From positions 1 to 6,517 of the forward strand of contig CAJUBC010000076.1 of NCBI GenBank assembly GCA_910584545.1: DNA of 6,517 bases, in the 5' to 3' direction. The DNA comes from an uncultured Muribaculaceae bacterium (GTDB taxonomy: Bacteria > Bacteroidota > Bacteroidia > Bacteroidales > Muribaculaceae). The notes under the pieces are model-generated. The model was not told the DNA's origin and made no database searches. It saw only the letters and a program-made list of their open reading frames with translations. How positions within the stretch are numbered: the first letter of the stretch is position 1; each line of letters starts with the position of its first letter. Of the stretch, positions 1 through 6,124 are shown piece by piece. Made by a program: the position numbers and the translations under genes.

Positions 1-2
1 GC

Positions 3-131
3 CTTTTTTATGCCCAAATCTACGCCCTCAGTCTAAATCCGAAACTTGAGTATTTGAAACTGCCAGATTTCAAGAAACCGGGGATAAGCGTCGGACAAAC
101 GCTCTTTATTTATATGTCACCCAAGCATTAA
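3..131 (+). CDS. 3' end of an unidentified protein (partial at left edge)
   Basis: One forward frame is open from the left edge and runs 42 codons to a TAA at 129-131. The other two forward frames and all three reverse frames are broken by stops in the same stretch. The visible tail is moderately hydrophilic and ends in residues GQTLFIYMSPKH. I recognise no family, motif, lipobox or membrane segment in so short a piece. The start lies outside the window. The stop codon falls in the loop of a small hairpin (119-141) that could help end transcription. A chance open frame of this length is possible, so this is a tentative gene end whose function cannot be given. Confidence 0.4.
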   Translation, partial: LFYAQIYALSLNPKLEYLKLPDFKKPGISVGQTLFIYMSPKH

Positions 132-153
132 AGCTTTGGGTTTGCAATACCCA
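119..153. other. two overlapping, mutually exclusive small hairpins
   Basis: ACCCAAGC (119-126) pairs with GCTTTGGGT (133-141) with one bulged T. TGGGT (137-141) can instead pair with ACCCA (149-153) around a 7-base loop. The two structures share 137-141, so only one can form at a time. In the rightward direction the first could act as a weak terminator for the gene ending at 131, though only a short T run follows. In the leftward direction both lie in the leader expected from the promoter-like site at 191-221. The stems are short and could be chance. Confidence 0.25.
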
Positions 154-284
154 CTCTTAGCCCCTATCGGACTCCGGACGATATGCGATGCAATATTACC
201 ACAATTTTTTCATTATGCAAAACTTTTTAACAACTTTTTTCAAATCTTCACGGATTCCTCAAATGCCAATCCTTTAAAAATTAC
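132..284. other. AT-rich intergenic stretch without a gene
   Basis: Nothing convincingly coding is present between the partial gene and the first repeat. The short forward open frame beginning at 136 (74 codons) has no family resemblance, runs through the promoter-like AT-rich stretch into the repeat, and uses codons unlike the real genes here. What the stretch does hold is the leftward promoter-like site and short hairpins listed separately, plus two near-identical AACTTTTT tracts at 221-240. Confidence 0.5.
191..221 (-). promoter_or_regulatory. Bacteroidetes-type promoter pointing left
   Basis: On the minus strand TTTG (complement of 218-221) is followed by a 19-base spacer and then TAATATTG (complement of 191-198). 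This fits TTTG-N19-TAnnTTTG with one mismatch in the -7 element. The stretch upstream on that strand is rich in A and T tracts (222-242), like the upstream region of strong Bacteroidetes promoters. The predicted start of transcription, near 184, falls at the edge of a small inverted repeat: TATCG at 165-169 and CGATA at 179-183. No leftward open frame follows before the window edge, so the target is unknown and could be a small RNA or a gene beyond the window. Confidence 0.35.
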
Positions 285-513
285 ATTTATAATTGAACGA
301 CCTATTGAATTTACAGCGCGGTTATGGTTTTGCGACATGACTGAATATACCCACTGTTAATAGAATTATATTCAGCTTTTAATCCTCACGCAAAGGCGCA
401 GAGGGCTCCCAAAGTATTGTTGGTCCTTACGTTTATATGCGCTCTGTATTCTTTTGAGTCGGACCGGTCGCTGACGCGGAGGTGCACTTTCGCTTCGCTC
501 AGCAAGTACGCAA
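285..513 (+). repeat. direct repeat, copy A
   Basis: This 229-bp stretch recurs as copy B at 717-949. By eye the two agree at roughly 88-90% of positions, with a 2-base length change near 299 and a more diverged patch at 361-378. The first part (285-378) is unique-looking flank. The second part (379-513) is the left half of the foldback element. The long identical run CCTATTGAATTTACAGCGCG, beginning at 301, recurs at 735. The copy offset is 432 bp, so the whole block from 285 to just before 717 behaves like one unit of a tandem array whose second unit is cut short. Confidence 0.85.
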
Positions 514-699
514 TGCAGGACGGATATAAGCCGGTGGGCAGAGTGATGGGACTTTGGGTACGCGAGCGCGTTGCTCCTTTGCGTTCTCGCTGGGCGAAGC
601 CACAGCTGCCTTTGCCGGCTCGCCATTGCCTCAGGCGGGTCCCGAAGCTCAAATAGATACTGACTTTGCGAGCCCTCTGCGCCTTTGCGTGAGGATTAA
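379..699. mobile_element. MITE-like foldback element with 37-bp terminal inverted repeats
   Basis: The left terminus (379-415) and the right terminus (663-699) are inverted repeats agreeing at 36 of 37 positions; the only difference is C at 410 against the base opposite it. Each outer end is TTAATCC, so the outermost TTAA could be part of the element or a duplicated target. The core CTCACGCAAAGGCGCAGAGG resembles a dispersed repeat sequence I recall from Bacteroidetes and cyanobacterial genomes, which was not checked here. Inside is a second inverted pair (492-513 and 579-600). The element is too short for a transposase and its open frames look spurious. It is best read as a non-autonomous, foldback-type repeat. 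The family and any mobilising enzyme are unknown. Confidence 0.7.
492..600. repeat. nested inverted repeat inside the foldback element
   Basis: The 22 bases at 492-513 (beginning GCTTCGCTCAGC) match the reverse complement of 579-600 at 19 of 22 positions, with a 65-base segment between them. Together with the outer 37-bp termini this makes a two-tier foldback. Weak inverted similarity may also link the subterminal stretches 416-491 and 601-662, so much of the element may be an old imperfect palindrome. As RNA or single-stranded DNA it could form a long cruciform. The left arm is exactly where the second copy of the repeat ends. Confidence 0.65.
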
Positions 700-716
700 T
701 TCACAGAGTCTAAGTG

Positions 717-949
717 ATTTATAATTGAACAAAACCTATTGAATTTACAGCGCGGTTATGGTTTTGTGACCTGACTGAGTATATCCACTGTTAAATTGAC
801 GTATATCCAGCATTTTAATCCTCACGCAAAGGCACAGAGGACCCGCAAAGTATTGTTGATCATGACGTTTATATGCGCTCTGTATTCTTTTGAGTCGGGC
901 CTGTCACTGACGCGGAGGTGTGCTTTCGCTTCGCTCAGCAAGTACGCAA
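717..949 (+). repeat. direct repeat, copy B (truncated foldback half)
   Basis: This 233-bp block matches copy A (285-513) at roughly 88-90% of positions by eye. It contains the same flank (717-814), then one terminal repeat (815-851, 33 of 37 positions equal to the left terminus of copy A), and then the left subterminal region through the nested arm at 928-949, which is identical to 492-513. Similarity stops right after 949. No right-hand terminal repeat follows before clpB. It is therefore a half element. The short open frames in both copies read alike only because the DNA is duplicated, and I do not treat them as genes. Confidence 0.85.
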
Positions 950-1135
950 GGCCAGAGGGAAATGCCGGAGGTCATAGCGATAACAAGCAATGTGGAATCG
1001 GTTTTATCAACTAAAATGGCACGGCATTTGTTAGTATGTCAGATAGAAATTAAAAATGTCTAAAAAGGATGGCGTGTGGCCGATTCCGTCACGCACTTAT
1101 CCTACTGTCCAAAGAAGTTTCAAAACACAGATACT
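950..1135. other. clpB upstream region
   Basis: This stretch lies between the truncated repeat and the clpB start and holds no gene of its own. The clpB frame is open upstream to a GTG at 1076, but the extra 20 codons have no counterpart in ClpB proteins, so I treat them as leader. An imperfect hairpin is visible: GCGTG at 1072-1076 with CACGC at 1090-1094, and inner GG/CC pairs. I see no CIRCE-type heat-shock operator (TTAGCACTC-N9-GAGTGCTAA). Confidence 0.5.
1027..1058 (+). promoter_or_regulatory. weak candidate promoter for clpB
   Basis: TTTG at 1027-1030 is followed after 20 bases by TAAAAATG at 1051-1058. The spacing fits the Bacteroidetes pattern, but the -7 element matches TAnnTTTG at only four of six defined positions. 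Transcription from here would give a leader of about 70 bases before the ATG at 1136. It is the best site I could find in front of clpB and is offered with low confidence. Confidence 0.25.
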
Positions 1136-3736
1136 ATGAATTTCAACAATTTTACTATCAAATCACAGGAAGTCGTCCAGAAAGCGATTGACTATGCGAA
1201 GCAGGCCGGCCAGCAGCAGATTGAGCCTGTCCACATCCTCAAGGCAATCATTTCCGAGGCTGAGACCATCGTGAACTTCATCTTCCAGAAGACGGGGGCC
1301 AACCTCGGCACCGTGAAGATGATGGTCGACAAGGAAATCGCCTCACTTCCTAAAGTTTCGGGCGGGGACGTGTTCCTCTCCCGCGAATCGAACGACACCC
1401 TGCAGAAGGCCGTGGACATCTCCAAGAAGATGGGTGACGAATATGTCTCCGTAGAGTCCATGCTTGCGGGAATTTTCGACTCGAAATCAAGCGCGTCGCG
1501 CATCCTCAAGGATGCAGGACTCGATGAGAAGGGACTCAAGGCCGCCATCGCGGAGCTCCGCAAGGGCAGCACCGTCAAGGACCAGAGCGCGGAGGAGAGC
1601 TATCAGGCATTGAGCAAATACTCGATCAACCTCAACGACCGGGCACGCAACGGCAAACTCGATCCGGTGATCGGCCGCGACGAGGAGATCCGCCGCGTGC
1701 TGCAGATCCTTTCACGCCGAACCAAGAACAATCCTATGCTCGTAGGAGAACCGGGTACCGGTAAGACAGCCATTGCAGAAGGTCTCGCCATGAGAATCGT
1801 GCGCGGTGACGTGCCGGAGAACTTGAAGTCGAAACAGATCTATTCGCTCGATATGGGCGCGCTGGTAGCCGGCGCCAAGTATAAGGGTGAATTCGAGGAA
1901 CGACTCAAGGCGATTGTCAACGAAGTCACAAAGAGCGATGGAGAGATCATCCTCTTCATCGATGAGATACATACCCTCGTCGGTGCCGGAAAGGGTGAGG
2001 GCGCCATGGATGCGGCCAATATCCTGAAACCGGCTCTTGCCCGAGGCGAGCTCCGCTCGATCGGCGCCACCACGCTCGACGAGTACCAGAAATATTTCGA
2101 GAAGGACAAGGCTCTCGAACGCCGTTTCCAGAAGGTGATGGTAGATGAACCGGACGAGCTTTCGGCCATATCCATCCTCCGCGGACTCAAGGAGAGATAT
2201 GAGAACCACCACAAGGTGCGCATCAAGGATGAGGCCATCATCGCCGCCGTACAGCTCTCGGTTAGGTATATCACCGACAGGTTCCTTCCCGACAAGGCCA
2301 TCGACCTGATCGACGAGGCCGCCTCCAAGCTGCGCCTCGAGATGGATTCGCAGCCTCAGGCCCTCGACGAGGCCGCCCGCAAGATCAAACAATTAGAGAT
2401 CGAGCGCGAGGCCATCAAGAGAGAGGATGACACTTATAAGTTGAAGGAAATCGACGAAGACCTCGCCAACCTGCGCGACACGGAGAAATCACTGCGTGCG
2501 AAATGGCAGGCCGAGAAGAACGAGATCAACAAAATCCAGCAGAACAAGATAGACATCGAGCAGCTACGCATCGAAGCCGAGCGTGCAGAACGCGAGGGAG
2601 ACTACGCAAAGGTAGCCGAGATACGCTACTCGAAGATCAAACAGAAAGAGAACGAGAACATCGAGATCCAGGCCCGCCTCAAGGAACTTCAGGGCGAAGG
2701 CGCCATGATCAAGGAGGAAGTCGATTCGGAAGACATCGCCGAGGTTGTGAGCCGCTGGACCGGAATTCCCGTCAAGAAGATGGCTCAGAGCGAGAAGGAG
2801 AAACTTCTCCACCTCGAGGAGGAACTCCACAAGCGCGTCGTGGGCCAGGAGGATGCCATCCGTGCCGTCAGCGATGCCGTGCGCCGCTCGCGCGCCGGTC
2901 TCAACGACCCGCGCCGCCCCATCGGAAGCTTTATCTTCCTCGGCACCACCGGTGTCGGTAAGACCGAGCTTGCCAAAGCCTTGGCAGAATACCTCTTCGA
3001 CGACGAGGATATGATGACCCGTATCGATATGTCGGAATACATGGAGAAGCACTCCGTGAGCCGTCTGGTCGGAGCGCCTCCGGGATACGTCGGATATGAG
3101 GAGGGCGGTCAGCTTACGGAAGCCGTGAGACGCAAACCCTACTCGGTAGTGCTTTTCGACGAGATCGAGAAGGCTAATCCGGATGTGTTCAACATCCTGC
3201 TGCAGGTGCTCGACGACGGTCGACTCACCGACAACAAGGGGCGGTTCATCAACTTCAAGAACACCATCATCATCATGACCTCCAACATGGGAAGTGATGT
3301 CATCAGGCAGAACTTCCAAGGCTACAACGACAAGACCGAAGTAGAGAAGGAGGAAGTAGTGGCCACCACCAAGCAGGAAGTGATGGAACGCCTGAAACAG
3401 ATAATCCGTCCCGAGTTCCTGAACCGTATCGACGAGACCGTGATGTTCACCCCGCTCGATAAGAAGGAAATTCTGGAAATCGTGGAACTTCAGGTCCGCA
3501 GCGTGAAGAAGATGCTCGCTTCCAACGGTATCACCCTCGAGGTTACAAAGCCTGCGCTCGAGCTGCTCGCCGAGGACGGTTATGATCCGGAGTTCGGCGC
3601 CCGTCCGGTGAAGAGAACCATCCAGCGACTGGTGCTCAACCAGCTGTCGAAAGATATCCTGGCACAGAAGGTGGACCGCGAACATCCTATCGTGATTGAC
3701 CGCAAGGACGACGAGCTCGTATTCGTCAACAATTAA
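1136..3736 (+). CDS. clpB: ATP-dependent chaperone ClpB (Hsp100 disaggregase)
   Basis: ClpB is a cytoplasmic hexameric AAA+ machine that, with DnaK/DnaJ/GrpE, pulls polypeptides out of aggregates after heat or other stress. The product has 866 residues, the usual full length. In order: a Clp N domain (about 1-145), AAA+ module 1 with Walker A GEPGTGKT (204-211), pore loop AKYKGEFEER (247-256), Walker B ILFIDE (272-277) and an ERR arginine finger (328-330); a charged coiled-coil middle domain (about 400-525), the mark of ClpB over ClpA/ClpC; and AAA+ module 2 with Walker A GTTGVGKT (603-610), pore loop GYVGYEEGG (650-658), Walker B VVLFDE (671-676) and sensor 2 GARPVKR (821-827). All catalytic motifs look intact. 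The ATG at 1136 is chosen because MNFNNFTIKSQE is the normal ClpB N terminus. It is apparently transcribed alone, with a strong hairpin after the stop. Confidence 0.98.
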   Translation: MNFNNFTIKSQEVVQKAIDYAKQAGQQQIEPVHILKAIISEAETIVNFIFQKTGANLGTVKMMVDKEIASLPKVSGGDVFLSRESNDTLQKAVDISKKMGDEYVSVESMLAGIFDSKSSASRILKDAGLDEKGLKAAIAELRKGSTVKDQSAEESYQALSKYSINLNDRARNGKLDPVIGRDEEIRRVLQILSRRTKNNPMLVGEPGTGKTAIAEGLAMRIVRGDVPENLKSKQIYSLDMGALVAGAKYKGEFEERLKAIVNEVTKSDGEIILFIDEIHTLVGAGKGEGAMDAANILKPALARGELRSIGATTLDEYQKYFEKDKALERRFQKVMVDEPDELSAISILRGLKERYENHHKVRIKDEAIIAAVQLSVRYITDRFLPDKAIDLIDEAASKLRLEMDSQPQALDEAARKIKQLEIEREAIKREDDTYKLKEIDEDLANLRDTEKSLRAKWQAEKNEINKIQQNKIDIEQLRIEAERAEREGDYAKVAEIRYSKIKQKENENIEIQARLKELQGEGAMIKEEVDSEDIAEVVSRWTGIPVKKMAQSEKEKLLHLEEELHKRVVGQEDAIRAVSDAVRRSRAGLNDPRRPIGSFIFLGTTGVGKTELAKALAEYLFDDEDMMTRIDMSEYMEKHSVSRLVGAPPGYVGYEEGGQLTEAVRRKPYSVVLFDEIEKANPDVFNILLQVLDDGRLTDNKGRFINFKNTIIIMTSNMGSDVIRQNFQGYNDKTEVEKEEVVATTKQEVMERLKQIIRPEFLNRIDETVMFTPLDKKEILEIVELQVRSVKKMLASNGITLEVTKPALELLAEDGYDPEFGARPVKRTIQRLVLNQLSKDILAQKVDREHPIVIDRKDDELVFVNN

Positions 3737-3769
3737 GCCATACGCAATATAATGATTAAAATACGTTGA

Positions 3770-3812
3770 AAGACTGACGCCCGTAGCAGACTGCTGATTG
3801 GGCGTCAGTCTT
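3770..3812 (+). terminator. strong stem-loop after clpB
   Basis: AAGACTGACGCCC (3770-3782) pairs perfectly over 13 bp with GGGCGTCAGTCTT (3800-3812) around a 17-base loop, which can itself fold (AGCAG/CTGCT at 3786-3796). The following bases ATTTCTATATT are moderately T-rich. It starts 33 bases after the clpB stop and ends 19 bases before the GH53 start codon, so it most likely terminates clpB transcription. It could alternatively belong to the GH53 leader. Confidence 0.75.
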
Positions 3813-3831
3813 ATTTCTATATTCACATCAC

Positions 3832-5094
3832 ATGAAATTTAAACTCAGAAATATTCTTGCCGTCGCTCTGCTCGTAGGCGGTTTGACCAATGCTGTCGCC
3901 GAACAGCGTTATGTAGGGGGCGACATCTCCCTGCTGCCGGATTATGAGGCTGCCGGCGTACAGTACCGTGACCGGTCCGGTAAAATCATACCAGACCTTC
4001 TCCCTTGGCTCAAGGAGCAGGGAATGAACGCTATGCGAGTGCGTCTCTTTGTCAATCCGGAGGCTTATACGGGCAGCGACAAGGATCCCAACGCCAAGCA
4101 GTCGCTCGACTACATCACTCCCCTCTGCAAGCGCATCAAGGATACAGGTCTCGACCTGATGCTTGATTTCCATTACTCCGACACATGGGCCGATCCTGCC
4201 AAGCAATGGACTCCCAAGGCCTGGGAAAACCTCTCCGATGAGCAACTGTACGAGAAAATATACGAATATACCAAGGCTTCGCTCCAACATCTCGTAGATG
4301 CCGGCGCGACCCCTGATTTCATTCAGACCGGAAACGAGATCAGTTACGGTATGCTGTGGGGGAATAATACCGAACCGGAGTCTTCGCTAAAGAAGACTTT
4401 CATGGGGAACAACGCCAACTGGGACAGATTCGGCAAACTCCTCCGCCAGGCCATCAAGGCATGCCACGAGGTGTGCCCCGATGCCAAGATTGTCATCCAC
4501 ACCGAGAGAGTGGCACAGCACGCTGTGCTCAGCTACTTCTACGACAAGATGAACCAGCTTGATGTGGACTACGACATCATCGGCCTAAGTTACTACCCTT
4601 ATTTCCATGGCAATCTGGATGTCCTGAAGAAGGCACTCTCGGAACTGGAGAAAAAATTCTCCGGCAAGGAGATAATGATTGTAGAGACAGGCTATCCCTA
4701 TAAGTGGGAAGTTCCGGGAACTACCCACGATGTATCCAAAGATTATCCCTATACTGAGGCCGGTCAGGACAAATTTGTCGCGGACCTGGTGAAGACTCTG
4801 CATGAGTACAAGGATGTCGACGGCCTCTTCTGGTGGTGGCTCGAATACAACGCATACGGAGCCGGACTCTCCAACTGGTATAACGCTCCCCTGTTCGACA
4901 GCACCACTGGAAAGGCCACCAAGGCGCTTACCACGCTCTGCACCTTCCTTGACGTTACCAACAGCATCGATACATTCCTCCCCGACTCTCAGGAACAGGG
5001 CGATGGGAAATGGTTCGACCTCAGCGGTCACGAAATCAAAGCTCCGACAGCCAAAGGCATCTACATCCGCAATGGACGGAAGATAGCCCTCTGA
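3832..5094 (+). CDS. secreted GH53 arabinogalactan endo-beta-1,4-galactanase
   Basis: GH53 enzymes cut internal beta-1,4 links in galactan and arabinogalactan side chains of plant pectin. The 420-residue product starts with a type I signal peptide (1-23; basic start, hydrophobic core, AVA before E24). It lacks a lipobox cysteine, so it is predicted to be exported rather than anchored as a lipoprotein. Family features are GGDIS near 29-33, MRVRLFVNP (68-76), LDFHYSDTWADPAKQ (111-125), the acid/base Glu169 in TGNEIS, the nucleophile Glu285 in IVETGYP, and the late FWWWLEYN (333-340). A C-terminal stretch (about 393-420; WFDLSG, then GIYIRNGRK) resembles a short tail seen on many secreted Bacteroidales proteins; its role here is not established. 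No SusC/SusD or other glycosidase gene is adjacent. No clear promoter of its own is seen, and the clpB stem-loop lies just upstream. The regulator gene downstream is convergent. Confidence 0.93.
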   Translation: MKFKLRNILAVALLVGGLTNAVAEQRYVGGDISLLPDYEAAGVQYRDRSGKIIPDLLPWLKEQGMNAMRVRLFVNPEAYTGSDKDPNAKQSLDYITPLCKRIKDTGLDLMLDFHYSDTWADPAKQWTPKAWENLSDEQLYEKIYEYTKASLQHLVDAGATPDFIQTGNEISYGMLWGNNTEPESSLKKTFMGNNANWDRFGKLLRQAIKACHEVCPDAKIVIHTERVAQHAVLSYFYDKMNQLDVDYDIIGLSYYPYFHGNLDVLKKALSELEKKFSGKEIMIVETGYPYKWEVPGTTHDVSKDYPYTEAGQDKFVADLVKTLHEYKDVDGLFWWWLEYNAYGAGLSNWYNAPLFDSTTGKATKALTTLCTFLDVTNSIDTFLPDSQEQGDGKWFDLSGHEIKAPTAKGIYIRNGRKIAL

Positions 5095-5122
5095 CCAAAG
5101 CTTTTTCAAGGCAATAAGATCC

Positions 5123-5163
5123 AACCGGATGCAAGATTGAGAAATTCAGTCGCGCATTCGGTT
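5123..5163. terminator. possible bidirectional terminator between convergent genes
   Basis: AACCGGATGC (5123-5132) can pair with GCATTCGGTT (5154-5163) with one mismatch, around a 21-base loop. It lies between the GH53 stop (5094) and the regulator and overlaps the last codons of the regulator. Neither side has a strong T tract, so termination is plausible from position rather than from a textbook structure. Confidence 0.35.
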
Positions 5164-5994
5164 TCTGTATTGTAGCGGAGTCATTCCCATCTGTTTTTTG
5201 AACATGCGGCAGAGGTATGACGGATCATCGAAGTGGAGTCGCTCGGAAATCTCTTTGACCGTCAGGTCGGTGGTGTGCAGCAGATTCTTCATCACAAGGC
5301 CGAGCTGGATGTTGATCTGCTCCTTGGCCGTCGTTCTGAAGTATCTGCGGTTGATTATATTCAGATAGTTGGGGGTAATGCTGAGTCTGTCGGCATAGTA
5401 AGCCACATCATGATGTCTGGCGTAATGTCGGCTTAGTAACGCGATGAACTCATTGGCGAGAACCCATGCCCTGTTTTTTGCGGGATTTGAACCGAGCTGG
5501 CCGAGGTGCCGCTCCAATTGGTCGGCCATGATATGCATGAGGTTTTCGGTCTCGTTGCGCATTACCTTGTATCGGATTTCCTCCCCGCAGTTGGACTGAA
5601 CCCACTCGAGCATCGCAAACCAGTTGGCCGCGAGGTCATGGAGCGGAGCCGGTACAGAAAAGACCGTAGATTTGAAAACAAATTCCCAGAATCGATTGGA
5701 AGTGATGAGAAAGAAAATGTCCTGAGTCTCGCTGAAGGATATGCGCAGGCATACGGCGCTGAAATCATCCGAAAAGCCGAGCGGCACAGTTACCATGTCG
5801 TAGGTGATTAGAGCCATACGGTATGGCCGTAGTGTCACGCTACGCGAACTGATGGAAATTTCAGCTTTCCCCTTTAGACATATCATCACGAGGCAGCCAT
5901 CCACTGTCAATGGTTGTCCGCACTTCCATGTCGAGGAATCCGCCGGGAGACATGAATATGGTTCCCAATAATGATTATTACTGTTGCTTTTCAT
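5146..5994 (-). CDS. AraC-family transcriptional regulator
   Basis: The product has 282 residues, a normal length for an AraC/XylS-type regulator. The N-terminal part (about 1-165) looks like a cupin-like sensing domain with many short beta-prone stretches, and its ligand cannot be told. The C-terminal part (about 190-282) carries the two helix-turn-helix units: the first around VAYYADRLSITPNYLNIINR (197-216), the second around LTVKEISERLHFDDPSYLCR (244-263). The family signature then continues through MFKKQMGMTPLQYR (264-277). No membrane segment or signal peptide is seen. The ATG at 5992-5994 is the start, since an upstream ATG is in another frame and stops quickly. The gene converges with GH53 and diverges from the MATE fragment; sharing an intergenic region with the transporter makes that the likelier target (inference). 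A role in galactan use is a weaker alternative. Confidence 0.92.
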   Translation of the reverse strand: MKSNSNNHYWEPYSCLPADSSTWKCGQPLTVDGCLVMICLKGKAEISISSRSVTLRPYRMALITYDMVTVPLGFSDDFSAVCLRISFSETQDIFFLITSNRFWEFVFKSTVFSVPAPLHDLAANWFAMLEWVQSNCGEEIRYKVMRNETENLMHIMADQLERHLGQLGSNPAKNRAWVLANEFIALLSRHYARHHDVAYYADRLSITPNYLNIINRRYFRTTAKEQINIQLGLVMKNLLHTTDLTVKEISERLHFDDPSYLCRMFKKQMGMTPLQYRNRMRD

Positions 5995-6017
5995 CAGATT
6001 TCATTATTAAATATGTG

Positions 6018-6049
6018 TAAAATTACCATATTTTGGGCACAATGACAAA
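6018..6049 (-). promoter_or_regulatory. candidate promoter of the AraC-family regulator
   Basis: On the minus strand TTTG (complement of 6046-6049) is followed by a 20-base spacer and TAATTTTA (complement of 6018-6025). The -33 element is perfect and the -7 element matches TAnnTTTG at five of six defined positions. The predicted transcript would start about 15-20 bases before the ATG at 5994, giving a very short leader. Confidence 0.5.
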
Positions 6050-6054
6050 TATTG

Positions 6055-6078
6055 TTATAAAAAGTACTGTTTTTATAA
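6055..6078. promoter_or_regulatory. perfect 9-6-9 inverted repeat, candidate operator
   Basis: TTATAAAAA (6055-6063) and TTTTTATAA (6070-6078) are exact inverted copies separated by GTACTG. The site lies just upstream of the -33 box proposed for the regulator and about 35 bases upstream of the -7 box proposed for the transporter, so a dimeric protein bound here could affect both. AraC-family proteins more often use direct repeats, so the binder is uncertain. AT-rich composition makes a chance palindrome possible. Confidence 0.45.
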
Positions 6079-6112
6079 TGGTTTTTCCAACGGATACGTC
6101 CGATATATTTAC

Positions 6113-6120
6113 TAATTTTG
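6113..6120 (+). promoter_or_regulatory. -7 element of the transporter promoter
   Basis: TAATTTTG is a perfect match to the Bacteroidetes -7 consensus TAnnTTTG and lies 46 bases before the transporter ATG. No good TTTG is found 19-21 bases upstream, which would suit a promoter that needs an activator. Transcription would begin near 6125-6128, at the start of the small hairpin listed next. Confidence 0.5.
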
Positions 6121-6124
6121 CACC

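Noticed and set aside
213..221. TTATGCAAA, similar to a DnaA box
   Set aside because: It is a single imperfect match in AT-rich DNA with no cluster of boxes, no replication genes and no origin-like layout nearby.
372..652. Overlapping minus-strand open frames in the foldback element
   Set aside because: They are low-complexity, Arg- and Ser-rich translations of an inverted repeat, typical of spurious annotations of this kind of sequence.
417..656. Forward open frame of 79 codons inside the foldback element
   Set aside because: It lies wholly in the repeat, crosses its nested inverted arms and right subterminal region, and has no protein family character. Its likeness to the frame in copy B comes from the DNA duplication; the differences between copies show no bias toward silent changes.
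285..949. The repeats as a CRISPR array
   Set aside because: There are only two long units, not short regular repeats with unique spacers, and no cas genes are present.
796..1014. Forward open frame of 72 codons across repeat copy B
   Set aside because: Same repeat-derived frame as in copy A, reading through the terminal repeat and then into unrelated DNA after 949. No translation start signal or domain is seen.
1076..1135. GTG start giving ClpB 20 extra N-terminal residues
   Set aside because: The residues before the ATG at 1136 have no counterpart in ClpB, and the protein from 1136 has the normal N terminus and length.
1712..2392. 226-codon open frame antisense to clpB module 1
   Set aside because: It overlaps highly conserved clpB coding sequence in the opposite strand and shows no independent coding features.
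2503..2961. 152-codon forward frame overlapping clpB in another frame
   Set aside because: Arg- and Gly-rich out-of-frame translation of the middle-domain coding sequence, with no start context.
2564..3826. 420-codon open frame antisense to the 3' part of clpB
   Set aside because: It is a shadow of the biased codon use of clpB. It lacks a family match, a signal or a separate promoter that I could see, and it runs through the clpB terminator stem.
3823..4290. Minus-strand open frames inside the GH53 gene
   Set aside because: They oppose a gene whose catalytic motifs and signal peptide are all in the forward frame; no independent support is seen.
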